64,000 nt of DNA from Variovorax paradoxus (GCF_022009635.1 NZ_CP091716.1:6159501-6223500), one strand, 5' to 3'; numbered from the stretch's first letter, positions 27,301-35,803 are shown. The notes: generated from the letters alone by a model not told the origin. Made by a program: numbers and translations.

Positions 27301-28749
27301 GAGCACGTCGCCGATGACGCCGTCCTTGCCCAGCAGCTGGTCGGTCACGCCGCCCAGGCCCAGGGCACCGGTCAGGCCGCTCACGATGCCGTGGTCGCCG
27401 ATGAGGTTCTCCAGGCCGTTGTGCAGCGCGTCGGTCAGGTAGTCGACCTGATGGTTCAGCGAGCCGAGGATCTGGTTGGTGGCGCCGGCGCCCAGCAGGC
27501 CGTCGAGCGCCGGGCTCAGCGCGCCGCCCAGCAGATGGGTGACGCTGGCCACGGTGTTGTCGACCGGGTCGAATTCGTTGGGGTTGTTGGGCGTGAAGGT
27601 GCTGCCGAGCAGCGGGGCCAGCACGTCGTCCAGGACGTCGGTCAGGCCGTCGACCGCATGGGTCACGGGCGTGAGCGCACCGCCGAGGCCGAGCGCGCCG
27701 CTCACGCCGTCGACGACATGGTTGACGAGGCCGTCGCCCGGATCGAGGAGGTGGTCGCCATCGGCGTCTGCGTCTGCATCGGCGTCCGCATCTGCGTCGG
27801 CATCTGCATCCGAGTCGGCGTCCGCATCGGCGTCAGCGTCCGAATCGGCATCCGCGTCGGCGTCCGAATCCGAGTCGGCGTCTGCGTCGGCATCCGAGTC
27901 AGCATCGGCGTCTGCATCCGAATCGGAGTCGGCGTCAGCGTCCGCGTCCGAGTCGGCATCTGCATCGGCGTCAGCGTCGGCATCTGCATCCGAGTCGGCG
28001 TCCGCATCGGCGTCCGCGTCCGAGTCGGCATCCGAATCCGCGTCGCCGTCCGCATCGGCATCCGAGTCCGCGTCGGAGTCGGCATCCGCATCGGAGTCCG
28101 GGGTGGTGGGCGTCGTCGGGGTCGTGGGCGTGGTCGGGTCGCCGGAAGAAACGAGCAGCGGAATGCCGGCCGCGCCGCCACCGCCACCACCGCCGAGCGC
28201 GGCGCCCAGTGCCGCGGCACCCAGGGCGCCCAGCGCGAATTCACCCAGGCCGATGCCGCTGCCGGCAGCGAGCTTCTTGGTCACGGCCAGCGCGGCCGCA
28301 TCGGCGTCGCTGTCGGGCGGGGTCACTTGCAGGTCGCCCGAGGCGACATCCACGTTCACTTGTTCGAGGCCGCCGGGCAGCTTGGTCGAGCCGATGGTGG
28401 CGTCGGTGCCGCCGGTGAAGACGCCGGCCAGCGGCGCCTTGTTGGTGGCGGAGCCGGGGAACATGACGTTGGCGTGGCCGTCTTGCGGCACGATCACGCG
28501 GTCACCGGCAACCAGGGTCTGATTGCCATCGACCGGAATGCGGACACCGTCGCGCATCACGGCGACGCCGGGCGTGGCATTCGATAATGTCCCGATGCTG
28601 GCCGGGCCGGCCGCGGCAGCGGGCGCCGCCGAACTCATCGCGCCGGGCGTGCCGAGCGGAGTAACGGTGGCCTGGGCAATAACAACAGGAGCTGCGCCAT
28701 CGGCGGCAAGTCCTACGGTCGAAACGGTCGATGCTTGTGGAGCGTTCAT
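24304..28749 (-). CDS. Giant repeat-built secreted surface protein, candidate adhesin (type I secretion cargo)
   Basis: 1481 residues. N-terminal region (~1-215) includes a FecR-like segment ([20 protein letters not shown]) and a Gly-rich stretch. Asp/Ser/Ala stalk (DADADSD units) spans ~216-331. Module A (~335-440) is followed by diverged GLLG repeats to ~805. Module B (~806-933) is homologous to A (DPVD, VDYLTD). Near-identical GLLGGVLG repeats run to ~1381, then a Val/Thr-rich C-terminus. No signal peptide and no canonical RTX nonapeptides are seen. The downstream ABC/HlyD/TolC set suggests type I export. AGAGG precedes ATG 28749, and a sigma-54 promoter lies just upstream. Adhesin function is inferred. 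Confidence 0.85.
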   Translation of the reverse strand: MNAPQASTVSTVGLAADGAAPVVIAQATVTPLGTPGAMSSAAPAAAAGPASIGTLSNATPGVAVMRDGVRIPVDGNQTLVAGDRVIVPQDGHANVMFPGSATNKAPLAGVFTGGTDATIGSTKLPGGLEQVNVDVASGDLQVTPPDSDADAAALAVTKKLAAGSGIGLGEFALGALGAAALGAALGGGGGGGAAGIPLLVSSGDPTTPTTPTTPTTPDSDADADSDADSDADADGDADSDADSDADADADADSDADADADADADADSDADADADSDSDADADADSDADADADSDSDADADADSDADADADADSDADADADADADADADADGDHLLDPGDGLVNHVVDGVSGALGLGGALTPVTHAVDGLTDVLDDVLAPLLGSTFTPNNPNEFDPVDNTVASVTHLLGGALSPALDGLLGAGATNQILGSLNHQVDYLTDALHNGLENLIGDHGIVSGLTGALGLGGVTDQLLGKDGVIGDVLGNVLGEGSLVSGLLSDKGLVGGLLGQDGLVGGLLGDKGAVGGLLGEVLGSDGLVGGLLGDKGAVGGLTGGLLGDHGLLGGLLGEGSAVGGLLGDDGLVGGLLGGDGTLSNVLGSGGLTGQLLGHGGLVDSLLGEHGVVGGLITDSPLGGLLGGDNGLLGGALGGLLGDKGVVDGLLGDNGALGGLLSNDGLLGGLLGDNGVVGGLLGGDGLLGGVLGNDGVVGGLLGNDGLLGGVLGDNGLVGGLLGSDGPVGGLLGNDGLVGGLLGDSGLGSVLGSGGLGGGLLGPDGLVGGLLGNDGVVGGLLGNDGLLGGVLGGVLGGIGNGGTPGTGAALLDPVDSIVGSVANGLNHGVLGDLGLGDVLTPVVGLTDSLTDTVDGLLGPVLGTSFNANSPNVLDPVDSVVSQVTGGVGGLLSPLTDQLLGTGTTTAVLHAVDTQVDYLTDGVANLLNGGVLGGVLGGDGGLLGGVLGDDGLLGGVLGGDGGLLGGVLGDNGLLGGVLGGDGGLLGGVLGDNGLLGGVLGGDGGLLGGVLGDNGLLGGVLGGDGGLLGGVLGDNGLLGGVLGGDGGLLGGVLGDNGLLGGVLGGDGGLLGGVLGDNGLLGGVLGGDGGLLGGVLGDNGLLGGVLGGDGGLLGGVLGGSEGGLLGGVLGNDGLVGGLLGGGTDGGLLGGVLGGDHGLLGGVLGGTDGGLLGGVLGGSEGGLLGGVLGNDGLVGGLLGGGTDGGLLGGVLGDHGVLGGVLGGSEGGLLGGVLGNDGLVGGLLGGGTDGGLLGGVLGDHGVLGGVLGGSEGGLLGGVLGNDGLVGGLLGGGTDGGLLGGVLGDHGVLGGVLGGSEGGLLGGVLGSDGLVGGLLGGGSGTGGALGGVLGNDGLVGSLLGNDGLVGGLLGGLLGGSSPVANILQPVTSVASGVTDTVGSVASNVTHAVSDATAPVTDILAGASHAAAPVTDVVSSVVNTVEHVTTPLVNDVVTPITSLVEHSPAGSALSPVTNILHGLLG
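24760..25390 (-). repeat. 135-bp coding repeat in the adhesin
   Basis: The sequence CCGCCTTCGCTGCCG recurs at 24791, 24926, 25061 and 25196, exactly 135 bp apart, and again at 25370. Each unit encodes 45 residues built of [32 protein letters not shown] and [13 protein letters not shown]. Near-identity at the DNA level implies recent expansion. Confidence 0.9.
25395..25940 (-). repeat. 63-bp coding repeat in the adhesin
   Basis: About eight copies with exact 63-bp period (marker GTTGTC at 25441, 25504, 25567, 25630, 25693, 25756, 25819). Each encodes 21 residues: [11 protein letters not shown] then [10 protein letters not shown]. All copies stay in frame, so changes in copy number would change length without breaking the protein. 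Confidence 0.9.
27757..28105 (-). repeat. Asp/Ser/Ala stalk repeat in the adhesin
   Basis: About 116 residues of alternating DAD and DSD units, with codons GAC/GCN/TCC in a hexanucleotide-like pattern. It is similar in style to the serine-aspartate stalk of Gram-positive MSCRAMM proteins; here it separates the N-terminal domain from module A. Strong negative charge suggests Ca2+ binding or an extended rod. Confidence 0.85.
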
Positions 28750-28783
28750 GGCAGCCTCTGTGACAAAAGATGCCTACTCAGGG

Positions 28784-28799
28784 GCAACTAGCGTGCCGC
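28784..28799 (-). promoter_or_regulatory. Sigma-54 promoter of the giant adhesin gene
   Basis: On the minus strand this reads CGGCACG-CTAG-TTGCC: GG at 28797-28796 and GC at 28785-28784, exactly 10 bases apart. GGCACG and TTGC are perfect consensus blocks. The predicted start of transcription is near 28773, about 24 nt before the ATG at 28749, with AGAGG in between. Confidence 0.7.
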
Positions 28800-28925
28800 T
28801 TTCGTCCAGCCCCGTGCCAAGCCCATCGCCGACGCCGCAACCTGTTGATTTATATGGATATTTTTCTTTTCAGCGGCCTGCCAGCCATGTGTGGAAACAG
28901 CTCGTAAGCAGGTCATTTCGCGATT

Positions 28926-28961
28926 CGTTACGTTACGGTGTAACGGTTCGTACCCGGAACG
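28926..28961. promoter_or_regulatory. GTAACG-type element upstream of the adhesin, relative of the pilus element
   Basis: CGTTACG occurs at 28926-28932 and 28931-28937 and GTAACG at 28940-28945. CGTTAC-GGT-GTAACG (28931-28945) is a perfect 6-bp inverted repeat. 28940-28961 aligns with 1108-1130 upstream of flp with one gap and two substitutions. The block lies ~130-165 bp upstream of the sigma-54 -24 box of the adhesin promoter. Confidence 0.6.
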
Positions 28962-29049
28962 CCGGACACATCGAGCCGCTGCAAAAGCAGTCTTTCGGCT
29001 GACTTCCGACCCTCCCCGCCTTCCCTACCCTTCCCGCACCTATCTATAT

Positions 29050-29484
29050 ATGTTCAATCCCTCCCAGGAAGACGTGCGCCGCTTCTTCTGCGACGTGTAC
29101 GCCAAGCACCGGCAGGGCTTGCCGATGGAAGCGCTCGAGACCATCGCCGCCGGCTGGATCGACCAGCACCCCGAGTACCACGAAGACCTGGCCGACGCCG
29201 ACGCGGCGGTCGCGCGGGTCTACGACGGATCGAACGGGCGCGAGAACCCGTTCCTTCATCTGTCGATGCACCTGTCGATCAGCGAGCAATGCTCCATCGA
29301 CCAGCCGCGCGGCATTCGCCAGGCCGTCGAGTTGCTGGCCGCGCGCCGCGGTTCGCTGCTGCATGCGCACCACGAGGCGATGGATTGCCTTGGCCAGATG
29401 ATGTGGGAGAGCCAGCGCGCCGGCCGGCCGCCGGACGGCGAAGGCTACGTCGCCTGCGTGCAGCGCCGCGCGACGAAGGACTGA
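29050..29484 (+). CDS. DUF1841-type conserved protein
   Basis: 144 residues starting MFNPSQEDVRRFFCDVY. The core has conserved-looking LHLSMHLSISEQ and LAARRGSLLHAHHEAMDCLGQMMWESQR, which I recognise as the DUF1841 family common in beta-proteobacteria. All helical by eye; cytoplasmic. Function unknown. It abuts pcaQ tail to tail with no gap. It starts 89 bp after the adhesin's upstream element, so it could be affected by the same regulator. Confidence 0.85.
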   Translation: MFNPSQEDVRRFFCDVYAKHRQGLPMEALETIAAGWIDQHPEYHEDLADADAAVARVYDGSNGRENPFLHLSMHLSISEQCSIDQPRGIRQAVELLAARRGSLLHAHHEAMDCLGQMMWESQRAGRPPDGEGYVACVQRRATKD

Positions 29485-30486
29485 CTAGCCGGAACCGCCG
29501 GCCCGGGGCTTGCGCCTGGCCTTCGGCGGCACCGCCCCCTGCTCCCTGGCCGCCTCCCGCAGCAGCACGGCCATCGCGGCGCGCAAGGCCGAGGGCTCGG
29601 CATCGCTGCGCTGCAGCAAACCGACCGGCTCCTCGGTGCCCGCCGTCTCGATGCGCAGTTGCACCAGCCGCCCGTCGGCCAGTTCGCCACGCGCGGCGCC
29701 CAGCGGCGTGATCCACACCGCGTCGGACACCGCCACCAGCGCGCGCGCCACCGCCACGTCGAGCGTCTGCAGCGCGTTGGTCGGCAGCACGAGGCCGCGT
29801 GCCGACAGGAAGCTCTCGGTGTTGTGGCGCGGGATCGTGCCCTCGCCGTACACCACCAGCGGATAGCCCAGCACCGCCTGCACCGACGCCGCCTTCAGCG
29901 CGAGCGGATGCCCCGCCCGCACCGCGAACACCAGCGGCTCGGTGTGCAGCAGCTCGAAGCTCAGGCCGCCCATCAGCCGCGGATCGCTCATGCGGCCGAC
30001 CACCAGGTCGAGCTCGCCCGCGCGCAGCTCGTCGAGCAGGGCCGCGTTGGCGGCGCTCTTCACCACGATCTGCACCTGCGGCCAGCCGTCGCGCAGGCGC
30101 GCCAGCGCCTGCGGCAGCAACGCCGGCGCCACGCTGGGCAACGCGCCGATGCGCAGCCGCTCGATGCGCCCGCCCGCCGCCGGCGCCACCGCCTGCGCGC
30201 TGGCATCGAGCGCCTCGAGCACGCGCAGCGCGTGCGCCAGCAGCTGCTCGCCGGCCGCCGTGAGCCCCTGCACGCCGCGCCGGCCGGCCTTGCTGCGCTC
30301 CACCAGCCGGGTGCCGACGATGGCCTCGAGCTCGGACAGCGTCTTCGACACCGCCGGCTGGCTCAGCGCCAGCCGCTCGGCCGCGCGCGCAAGATGCCGC
30401 TCCTGCGCCACGGCCACGAGGCAGCGCAGATGGCGCAGCTGCACGTTGCGCACGAAGTCCTGGCGAAGATCGGTGGGGTTTTTCAA
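29485..30486 (-). CDS. pcaQ: LysR-type regulator of protocatechuate genes PcaQ
   Basis: 333 residues: N-terminal winged HTH (~18-75, LAVAQERHLARAAERLALSQPAVSKTL style) and a C-terminal LysR substrate-binding domain. It is transcribed away from pcaH with a 104-bp intergenic region, the arrangement known for pcaQ, whose co-inducer in other bacteria is beta-carboxy-cis,cis-muconate. The C-terminus is a basic Pro/Arg tail (PPKARRKPRAGGSG). Confidence 0.88.
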   Translation of the reverse strand: MKNPTDLRQDFVRNVQLRHLRCLVAVAQERHLARAAERLALSQPAVSKTLSELEAIVGTRLVERSKAGRRGVQGLTAAGEQLLAHALRVLEALDASAQAVAPAAGGRIERLRIGALPSVAPALLPQALARLRDGWPQVQIVVKSAANAALLDELRAGELDLVVGRMSDPRLMGGLSFELLHTEPLVFAVRAGHPLALKAASVQAVLGYPLVVYGEGTIPRHNTESFLSARGLVLPTNALQTLDVAVARALVAVSDAVWITPLGAARGELADGRLVQLRIETAGTEEPVGLLQRSDAEPSALRAAMAVLLREAAREQGAVPPKARRKPRAGGSG

Positions 30487-30498
30487 TTCCTGATGGTT

Positions 30499-30515
30499 AT
30501 TGAGAACGGAGCAAT
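30499..30515. promoter_or_regulatory. LysR-type box between pcaQ and pcaH
   Basis: ATTG (30499-30502), nine bases, CAAT (30512-30515) is an inverted repeat containing the T-N11-A pattern of LysR-family sites. It lies 13 bp upstream of the pcaQ start and 76 bp upstream of pcaH, suited to autorepression and activation. Confidence 0.5.
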
Positions 30516-30590
30516 CTTCAATTTACATCATCGAATGAGGCTTCGAGAATCTGGGCTTCCGGATTCGTCCCACGACAGGAGACAACGTTC

Positions 30591-31316
30591 ATGTTGACCA
30601 AGACCAAGGGCTCTTCGCCCATCCTCACCCCGCGCGACTGGGAAGCCCACCCCAGCTACGTGTACCCCGGCTACAAGTCCACCGTGAAGCGCGGCCCGCA
30701 GAAGCCGCTGATTCCGCTGAAGGCCTCGCTCGGCGAGTTGCAGCAGCCGGTGTACGGCCACGACAGCATTGGCGAGTTCGACCACGACCTCACGCGCAAC
30801 GCGCGCAAGAACGGCGAGCCGCTGGGCGAACGCATGATCCTCACGGGCCGCGTGCTCGACGACCGCCGCCGCCCGGTGGCCAACACGCTGGTCGAACTGT
30901 GGCAGGCCAACGCCTCGGGCCGCTACGTGCACAAGGTCGACCAGCACGATGCGCCGCTGGACCCCAACTTCCTGGGCGCTGGCCGCTGCCTGACCGACAG
31001 CGAAGGCCGCTACCGCTTCCTCACCATCAAGCCCGGCGCCTACCCCTGGGGCAACCATCCGAACGCCTGGCGTCCGCAGCACATCCACCTGTCGCTGTTC
31101 GGCCAGAGCTTCGCGAGCCGCCTGGTCACACAGATGTACTTCCCCGGCGACCCGCTGCTGCAGTACGACCCGATGGTCACCGGCACGCCCGAGCGCTACC
31201 GCAACCGCCTGATCGCCGACTTCAGCCTCGACATCACCGAAGAAGGCTACGCACTGGGCTACCAGTTCGACATCGTGCTGCGCGGCGCCGACGAAACGCC
31301 GTTCGAAAACCGCTGA
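30591..31316 (+). CDS. pcaH: Protocatechuate 3,4-dioxygenase beta subunit
   Basis: 241 residues of the intradiol dioxygenase family. The non-heme Fe(III) ligands are visible as Tyr112 (SGRYVHK), Tyr151 (GAYPWG), His164 and His166 (RPQHIHLS), in the usual spacing of the catalytic beta subunit. It opens protocatechuate to beta-carboxy-cis,cis-muconate, the entry to the beta-ketoadipate pathway. AGGAGACAACGTTC precedes the ATG. Confidence 0.96.
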   Translation: MLTKTKGSSPILTPRDWEAHPSYVYPGYKSTVKRGPQKPLIPLKASLGELQQPVYGHDSIGEFDHDLTRNARKNGEPLGERMILTGRVLDDRRRPVANTLVELWQANASGRYVHKVDQHDAPLDPNFLGAGRCLTDSEGRYRFLTIKPGAYPWGNHPNAWRPQHIHLSLFGQSFASRLVTQMYFPGDPLLQYDPMVTGTPERYRNRLIADFSLDITEEGYALGYQFDIVLRGADETPFENR

Positions 31317-31333
31317 GCCAGGAGACACACATC

Positions 31334-31942
31334 ATGCTGATGACCGCACAGGAAGCCGACTTCGGCCAGACCCCCTCGCAGACCGTGGGCCCCTACTTCG
31401 CCTACGGCCTCACCGCCACGCAGTACGGCTACGACTTCGACCAGCCCTTCGACGCGGTGCTCGCGCTCGACAAGGCCTCCGGCCAGCGCATCCGCCTCGA
31501 AGGCCGCGTGATCGACGGCGACGGCAACCCGATCAACGACGCGCTGGTCGAGATCAGCCAGCCCGACGGCGAGGGCCGCTATCCGCAGACGCCCGAAGAA
31601 GCACGCGCCATTGGCTTTCGCGCCTTCGGCCGCGTCGGCACCGGCACTACCGAAGGCAACCGCTTCGTGTTCCACACCGTCAAGCCCGGCGCCGAGTCAC
31701 CCGGCGAAGCACCGCACATCAACGTGATCGTGCTGATGCGCGGCCTGCTGCTGCATGCTTTCACGCGCGTGTACTTCAGCGACGAGGCGCCGGCCAACGC
31801 GAAGGACGCCGTGTTCAACAGCGTGCCCGCCGAGCGCCGCCAGACGCTGGTCGCCGAGCGCGTGGAGCACGGCGGTGCCGTGACCTACCGCTTCGACATC
31901 CGCATGCAGGGCGCGGACGAGACGGCCTTCTTCGACATCTGA
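31334..31942 (+). CDS. pcaG: Protocatechuate 3,4-dioxygenase alpha subunit
   Basis: 202 residues, homologous to PcaH but without the full iron-ligand set, as expected of the alpha subunit. It has the family N-terminus (TPSQTVGPYFAYGL) and GDGNPINDALVEISQPDGEGRY. AGGAGAC sits upstream of ATG 31334, 17 bp after the pcaH stop. PcaG and PcaH form the (alpha-beta)n enzyme. A terminator follows immediately. Confidence 0.95.
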   Translation: MLMTAQEADFGQTPSQTVGPYFAYGLTATQYGYDFDQPFDAVLALDKASGQRIRLEGRVIDGDGNPINDALVEISQPDGEGRYPQTPEEARAIGFRAFGRVGTGTTEGNRFVFHTVKPGAESPGEAPHINVIVLMRGLLLHAFTRVYFSDEAPANAKDAVFNSVPAERRQTLVAERVEHGGAVTYRFDIRMQGADETAFFDI

Positions 31943-31963
31943 TCTCCGGGAAATCCCGGACAA

Positions 31964-31992
31964 AAAAATGCCCGCTCGCAGCGGGCATTTTT
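31964..31992. terminator. Bidirectional rho-independent terminator
   Basis: AAAAATGCCCGC (31964-31975) pairs perfectly with GCGGGCATTTTT (31981-31992), giving T-runs on both strands between convergent pcaG and the cytochrome gene. A second small hairpin, TCCGGG-AAA-TCCCGGA, precedes it. Confidence 0.9.
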
Positions 31993-32010
31993 GTTTTGCG
32001 GCAACGCTGC

Positions 32011-32703
32011 TTATTCGGCGCCGTGGTGGATGCGCGACTCGGGCACGGTCTTCAGTTCGCCAGGCAGCGAGCTGATGTAGGTGGCCAGCGTCTTGAGCTC
32101 GGCCGTGGTGAACTTCTTCTCTTCGACCTGCTGGCCCATCACCGCGTTCGAGCGGCCGAGGTGCGGATTGTTCTTCACGCGGTACGACTTGAGCGCGACG
32201 AACAGGTAGTCGGCATGCTGGCCGGCCAGCTTGGGCACGGTGCCGTCGTTGGGCGTGTTGAAGTTGGCGCCGTGGCACTTGGTGCAGCTGTTGTCGGCGT
32301 TGCGGGTGATGAGCGCCTCGACGTTGGCGGGCGTGGCCTTGGCCAGCGTGGCGGGCGGTGCGCCGCCGTCCTTCAGGCCGAGCTGGCTGTAGTAGGCCGC
32401 GAGGTCGGCGATATCTTGTTCGGTGAGCGTGTCGGCAATGGCACGCATGGTGGGGTGCTTGCGGTCGCCGCCCTTGTACGCGGTGAGCGCGGCCGTGATG
32501 TAGGTGGCGCTCTGGCCAGCGATCATCGGCACCTTGTGAATCTCCGGGAAGCTGGCCTGGTAGCCGATGATGCCGTGGCAGCCCACGCACATGGCTACCT
32601 TCTTTGCTCCGTCCTGGGCCTTGCCAGTGACTTGTTGGGCTTCAGCCGAGACCGTCACGCAAGCGACAGCAAGGGCAAACATCGTGGTCAACAACTTGTT
32701 CAT
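32011..32703 (-). CDS. Diheme cytochrome c4
   Basis: 230 residues: signal peptide (ending VSAEAQ), and two c-type heme motifs, CVGCH (39-43) and CTKCH (140-144), in two homologous ~100-residue halves. The axial Met candidates are PTM and NAVM. Cytochromes c4 pass electrons to terminal oxidases in the periplasm. The length is normal for the family. Confidence 0.93.
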   Translation of the reverse strand: MNKLLTTMFALAVACVTVSAEAQQVTGKAQDGAKKVAMCVGCHGIIGYQASFPEIHKVPMIAGQSATYITAALTAYKGGDRKHPTMRAIADTLTEQDIADLAAYYSQLGLKDGGAPPATLAKATPANVEALITRNADNSCTKCHGANFNTPNDGTVPKLAGQHADYLFVALKSYRVKNNPHLGRSNAVMGQQVEEKKFTTAELKTLATYISSLPGELKTVPESRIHHGAE

Positions 32704-32863
32704 TTTGCGCGCACAATCTCGTGGAGAGTACAGTTTTTCGGATCAACATTCGATTATATGCAGGGGTCCCCTGGAACCCTGTGCAGGCCAACCCTGAGGC
32801 CGCACGACGCAGATCGAGTGTGTTCTTTTCTCCACCCCAGCCTTCGTCCCACTCATCTCACTC

Positions 32864-33718
32864 ATGAAATTCCAGGGCTCCGACAACTACGTCGCCACGC
32901 AAGACCTGATGCTCGCCGTCAACGCGGCCATCACCCTCAAGCGCCCGCTGCTCGTCAAGGGCGAGCCCGGCACGGGCAAGACCATGCTGGCCGAGGAAGT
33001 GGCCCAGTCGCTGGGCCTGCCGCTGCTGCAGTGGCACATCAAGTCGACCACCAAGGCACAGCAGGGCCTGTACGAATACGACGCCGTGAGCCGCCTGCGC
33101 GACTCGCAGCTCAAGGACCTGGACGGCGGCGAACGCGTCAGCGACATCAACAACTACATCGTCAAGGGCGTGCTCTGGCAGGCCTTCACGGCCGACCAGC
33201 CGGTGGCGCTGCTGATCGACGAGATCGACAAGGCCGACATCGAATTCCCGAACGACCTGCTGCGCGAAATCGACCGCATGGAGTTCTACTGCTACGAGAC
33301 GCGCGAGCTCATCCGCGCCAAGCACCGGCCCGTGGTGTTCATCACCTCGAACAACGAGAAGGAACTGCCCGACGCCTTCCTGCGCCGCTGCTTCTTCCAC
33401 TACATCAAGTTCCCCGACGCGGAGACGATGAAGCACATCGTCGCGGTGCACTTCCCCGGCCTCAAGCAGGAGCTGCTCACCGCCGCGATGAAGACCTTCT
33501 ACGACGTGCGCAATCTGCCCGGCCTGAAGAAGAAGCCCTCCACTTCCGAGCTGCTCGACTGGCTCAAGCTGCTGGTGGCCGAAGACATTCCGCTCGAGGC
33601 GCTGCAGAGCAAGGACGACAAGGTCGCCGTGCCGCCGCTGGTGGGCGCGCTGCTCAAGAACGAACAGGACGTGACGCTCTTCGAGAAGCTCGTCTTCATG
33701 CAACGCAACAACCGCTGA
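32864..33718 (+). CDS. MoxR-type AAA+ ATPase
   Basis: 284 residues: Walker A GEPGTGKT (33-40), Walker B LLIDEIDKAD (~115), and sensor motif VVFITSNNEKELPDAFLRRC. It belongs to the MoxR/CoxD-like AAA+ group that works with vWA proteins in maturation of metalloenzymes or complexes. A vWA gene follows three genes later in the same direction, so the pair is likely functional. Confidence 0.93.
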   Translation: MKFQGSDNYVATQDLMLAVNAAITLKRPLLVKGEPGTGKTMLAEEVAQSLGLPLLQWHIKSTTKAQQGLYEYDAVSRLRDSQLKDLDGGERVSDINNYIVKGVLWQAFTADQPVALLIDEIDKADIEFPNDLLREIDRMEFYCYETRELIRAKHRPVVFITSNNEKELPDAFLRRCFFHYIKFPDAETMKHIVAVHFPGLKQELLTAAMKTFYDVRNLPGLKKKPSTSELLDWLKLLVAEDIPLEALQSKDDKVAVPPLVGALLKNEQDVTLFEKLVFMQRNNR

Positions 33719-33722
33719 CCCC

Positions 33723-33968
33723 ATGAGCGGACAAAAACACTCCACCAAGCAGCTCATGAAGCTGGGCATTGCCCAGGCCGTGATGTTCATGGTGGGCGCG
33801 ATGCTGGGCCGCGGGCTCGGGCTGCTGCTGGGCCTCGATGCCTTCGGCAGCGGCGAGTACAACAAGCGCGAGCTCTTCGGCATCGCGCTGATCGGCCTGG
33901 GCGGTGGCGCCGGCGCGCAGGCCGCGCGCGCCTGGTACGTGCACAAGTACGGCGACCCGCGCGGCTGA
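33723..33968 (+). CDS. Small two-helix membrane protein
   Basis: 81 residues, four bases after the MoxR stop. Two hydrophobic segments (IAQAVMFMVGAMLGRGLGLLLGL and LFGIALIGLGGGAGAQAARAWYV) are joined by a charged loop. Unrecognised; operon position between MoxR and the vWA gene suggests a membrane role in that system. Confidence 0.8.
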   Translation: MSGQKHSTKQLMKLGIAQAVMFMVGAMLGRGLGLLLGLDAFGSGEYNKRELFGIALIGLGGGAGAQAARAWYVHKYGDPRG

Positions 33969-34002
33969 CACCCATACAAGCTCGAACAGAGTCGGAGAAA
34001 AG

Positions 34003-34590
34003 ATGGCGTTCGTCGAACCTGTCACGCTGAAGGCCCGCGACCTCGCGCTGGTGCCGCTGTCGCTCGAACACGAAGACGGCCTGCGCGCCGCGGCCGCCGA
34101 CGGCGAGCTGTGGAAGCTGCGCGTCACCTCCGTGCCCGAGCCCGAGAACACGCGCGCCTACATCGAGACCGCGCTGAAGACGCCCGACCGCTTCGCCTTC
34201 GCGGTGACCGAGGCCGCCAGCGGCAAGGTGCTGGGCACCAGCAGCTTCCACGACATCCTGCCGACGGTGAAGCGCGTGGAGATCGGCTACACGTGGTACG
34301 CCGCGCACTGCCAGCGCACCCACGTCAACACCACCTGCAAGCTGCTGCTGCTCACGCATGCCTTCGACGTGCTGGGCTGCAACACCGTGGGCTGGCGCAC
34401 CGACAACTTCAACTTCGCGTCGCAGCGCGCCATCGAGCGTCTGGGCGCGAAGAAAGACGGCGTGATCCGCGGCCATGCGATGCGCCGCGACGGCACCATC
34501 CGCGACACCGTCATGTACAGCCTGCGCGCGGGCGAATGGCCCGAGGTCAAGGCACAGCTGCTGTACCTGCTCGACAAGCCGCGCGGCTGA
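34003..34590 (+). CDS. GNAT-family N-acetyltransferase
   Basis: 195 residues of the RimJ/RimL-like GNAT type: VLGTSSFHDILPTVKRVEIGYTW and LLTHAFDVLGCNTVGWRTDNFNFASQRAIERLGA, the acetyl-CoA core with N-x-x-S. GGAGAA before ATG 34003 fixes the start. The acyl acceptor is not predictable. It is embedded in the MoxR/vWA operon. Confidence 0.9.
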   Translation: MAFVEPVTLKARDLALVPLSLEHEDGLRAAAADGELWKLRVTSVPEPENTRAYIETALKTPDRFAFAVTEAASGKVLGTSSFHDILPTVKRVEIGYTWYAAHCQRTHVNTTCKLLLLTHAFDVLGCNTVGWRTDNFNFASQRAIERLGAKKDGVIRGHAMRRDGTIRDTVMYSLRAGEWPEVKAQLLYLLDKPRG

Positions 34591-34615
34591 CAGACAGACA
34601 CACAAGGAGCGCTCC

Positions 34616-35803
34616 ATGCTCATCGACTTCTTCTACACGCTGCGTTCGGCCAAGCTGCCGGTGTCGGTCAAGGAATACCTCACGCTGCTGGAGGCCCTGC
34701 AGGCCGACGTGGTCGGCCCCAACTCCGACGGCGCCTACGGCATCGACGACTTCTACTACCTCTCGCGCACCGCGCTCGTGAAGGACGAGAAGCACTACGA
34801 CAAGTTCGACCGTGCCTTCGCCGCCTACTTCAAGGGCGTGGAGATGCTCACCGACTTCACCAAGGAAGTGCCGCTCGACTGGCTCAAGAAGACGCTGGAG
34901 CGCGAGTTCACGGCCGAAGAGAAAGCCAAGATCGAGAAGATGGGCTGGGACGAGCTCATGGAAACGCTCAAGAAGCGCTTCGAGGAGCAGAAGGAACGCC
35001 ACGAAGGCGGCAGCAAGTGGATCGGCACCGGCGGCACCTCGCCCTTCGGCAACGGCGGCTACAACCCGCAGGGCATACGCATCGGCGGCGCGGGCAAGAA
35101 CAAGAGCGCCGTGAAGGTGTGGGACCAGCGCGCCTACAAGGACTACGACGACACGCAGGAGCTGGGCACGCGCAACATCAAGGTGGCGCTGCGCCGGCTG
35201 CGCAAGTTCGCGCGCGAGGGCCACGACGAAGAGCTGGACCTCGACGACACCATCCACTCGACCGCGGCCAACGCAGGCTTTCTCGACATCAAGATGCGGC
35301 CCGAGCGCCACAACAACGTCAAGGTGCTGCTGCTGATGGACGTGGGCGGCACCATGGACGAGCACATCCAGCGCGTGGAAGAGCTGTTCTCGGCCGTGAA
35401 GACCGAGTTCAAGCACCTGGAGTTCTTCTACTTCCACAACTGCGTGTACGACTTCATGTGGAAGAACAACAAGCGCCGCTTCTCCGAGAAGTTCGCGACC
35501 TGGGACATCCTGCGCAAGTACAACAAGGACTACAAGCTCATCTTCGTCGGCGACGCGACCATGAGCCCCTACGAGATCCTGCAGCCCGGCGGCAGCGTCG
35601 AGTACAACAACGAAGAGGCCGGCGCCGAGTGGATCCAGCGCCTCACGCACACCTTCCCCAAGTTCGCGTGGATCAACCCCGAGCCGCAGGGCGTGTGGCA
35701 GTACCGCCAGAGCATCGCGGTGATGCAGCAGCTCATGTCCAACAGGATGTATCCGCTGACCTTGCGCGGCCTCGAAGAAGCCATGCGCATGCTGTCCAAG
35801 TAA
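34616..35803 (+). CDS. vWA-domain (CoxE-like) protein
   Basis: 395 residues. The N-terminal ~120 residues are helical and charged (coiled coil KKTLEREFTAEEKAKIEK), followed by a Gly-rich linker and a C-terminal vWA domain with the MIDAS region LLLMDVGGTMDEH (~237-249). DxSxS is changed to DVGGT, which is common in the MoxR-linked vWA group. AGGAG precedes ATG 34616. Works with the MoxR ATPase upstream. Confidence 0.9.
   Translation: MLIDFFYTLRSAKLPVSVKEYLTLLEALQADVVGPNSDGAYGIDDFYYLSRTALVKDEKHYDKFDRAFAAYFKGVEMLTDFTKEVPLDWLKKTLEREFTAEEKAKIEKMGWDELMETLKKRFEEQKERHEGGSKWIGTGGTSPFGNGGYNPQGIRIGGAGKNKSAVKVWDQRAYKDYDDTQELGTRNIKVALRRLRKFAREGHDEELDLDDTIHSTAANAGFLDIKMRPERHNNVKVLLLMDVGGTMDEHIQRVEELFSAVKTEFKHLEFFYFHNCVYDFMWKNNKRRFSEKFATWDILRKYNKDYKLIFVGDATMSPYEILQPGGSVEYNNEEAGAEWIQRLTHTFPKFAWINPEPQGVWQYRQSIAVMQQLMSNRMYPLTLRGLEEAMRMLSK

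Noticed and set aside
23608..28587. 1659-codon open frame on the plus strand opposite the adhesin
   Set aside because: It is an artefact of the repetitive GC-rich adhesin codons. Its translation is low-complexity (AEQAA, TPPS-like), and the minus-strand gene has the promoter, ribosome site and domain structure.
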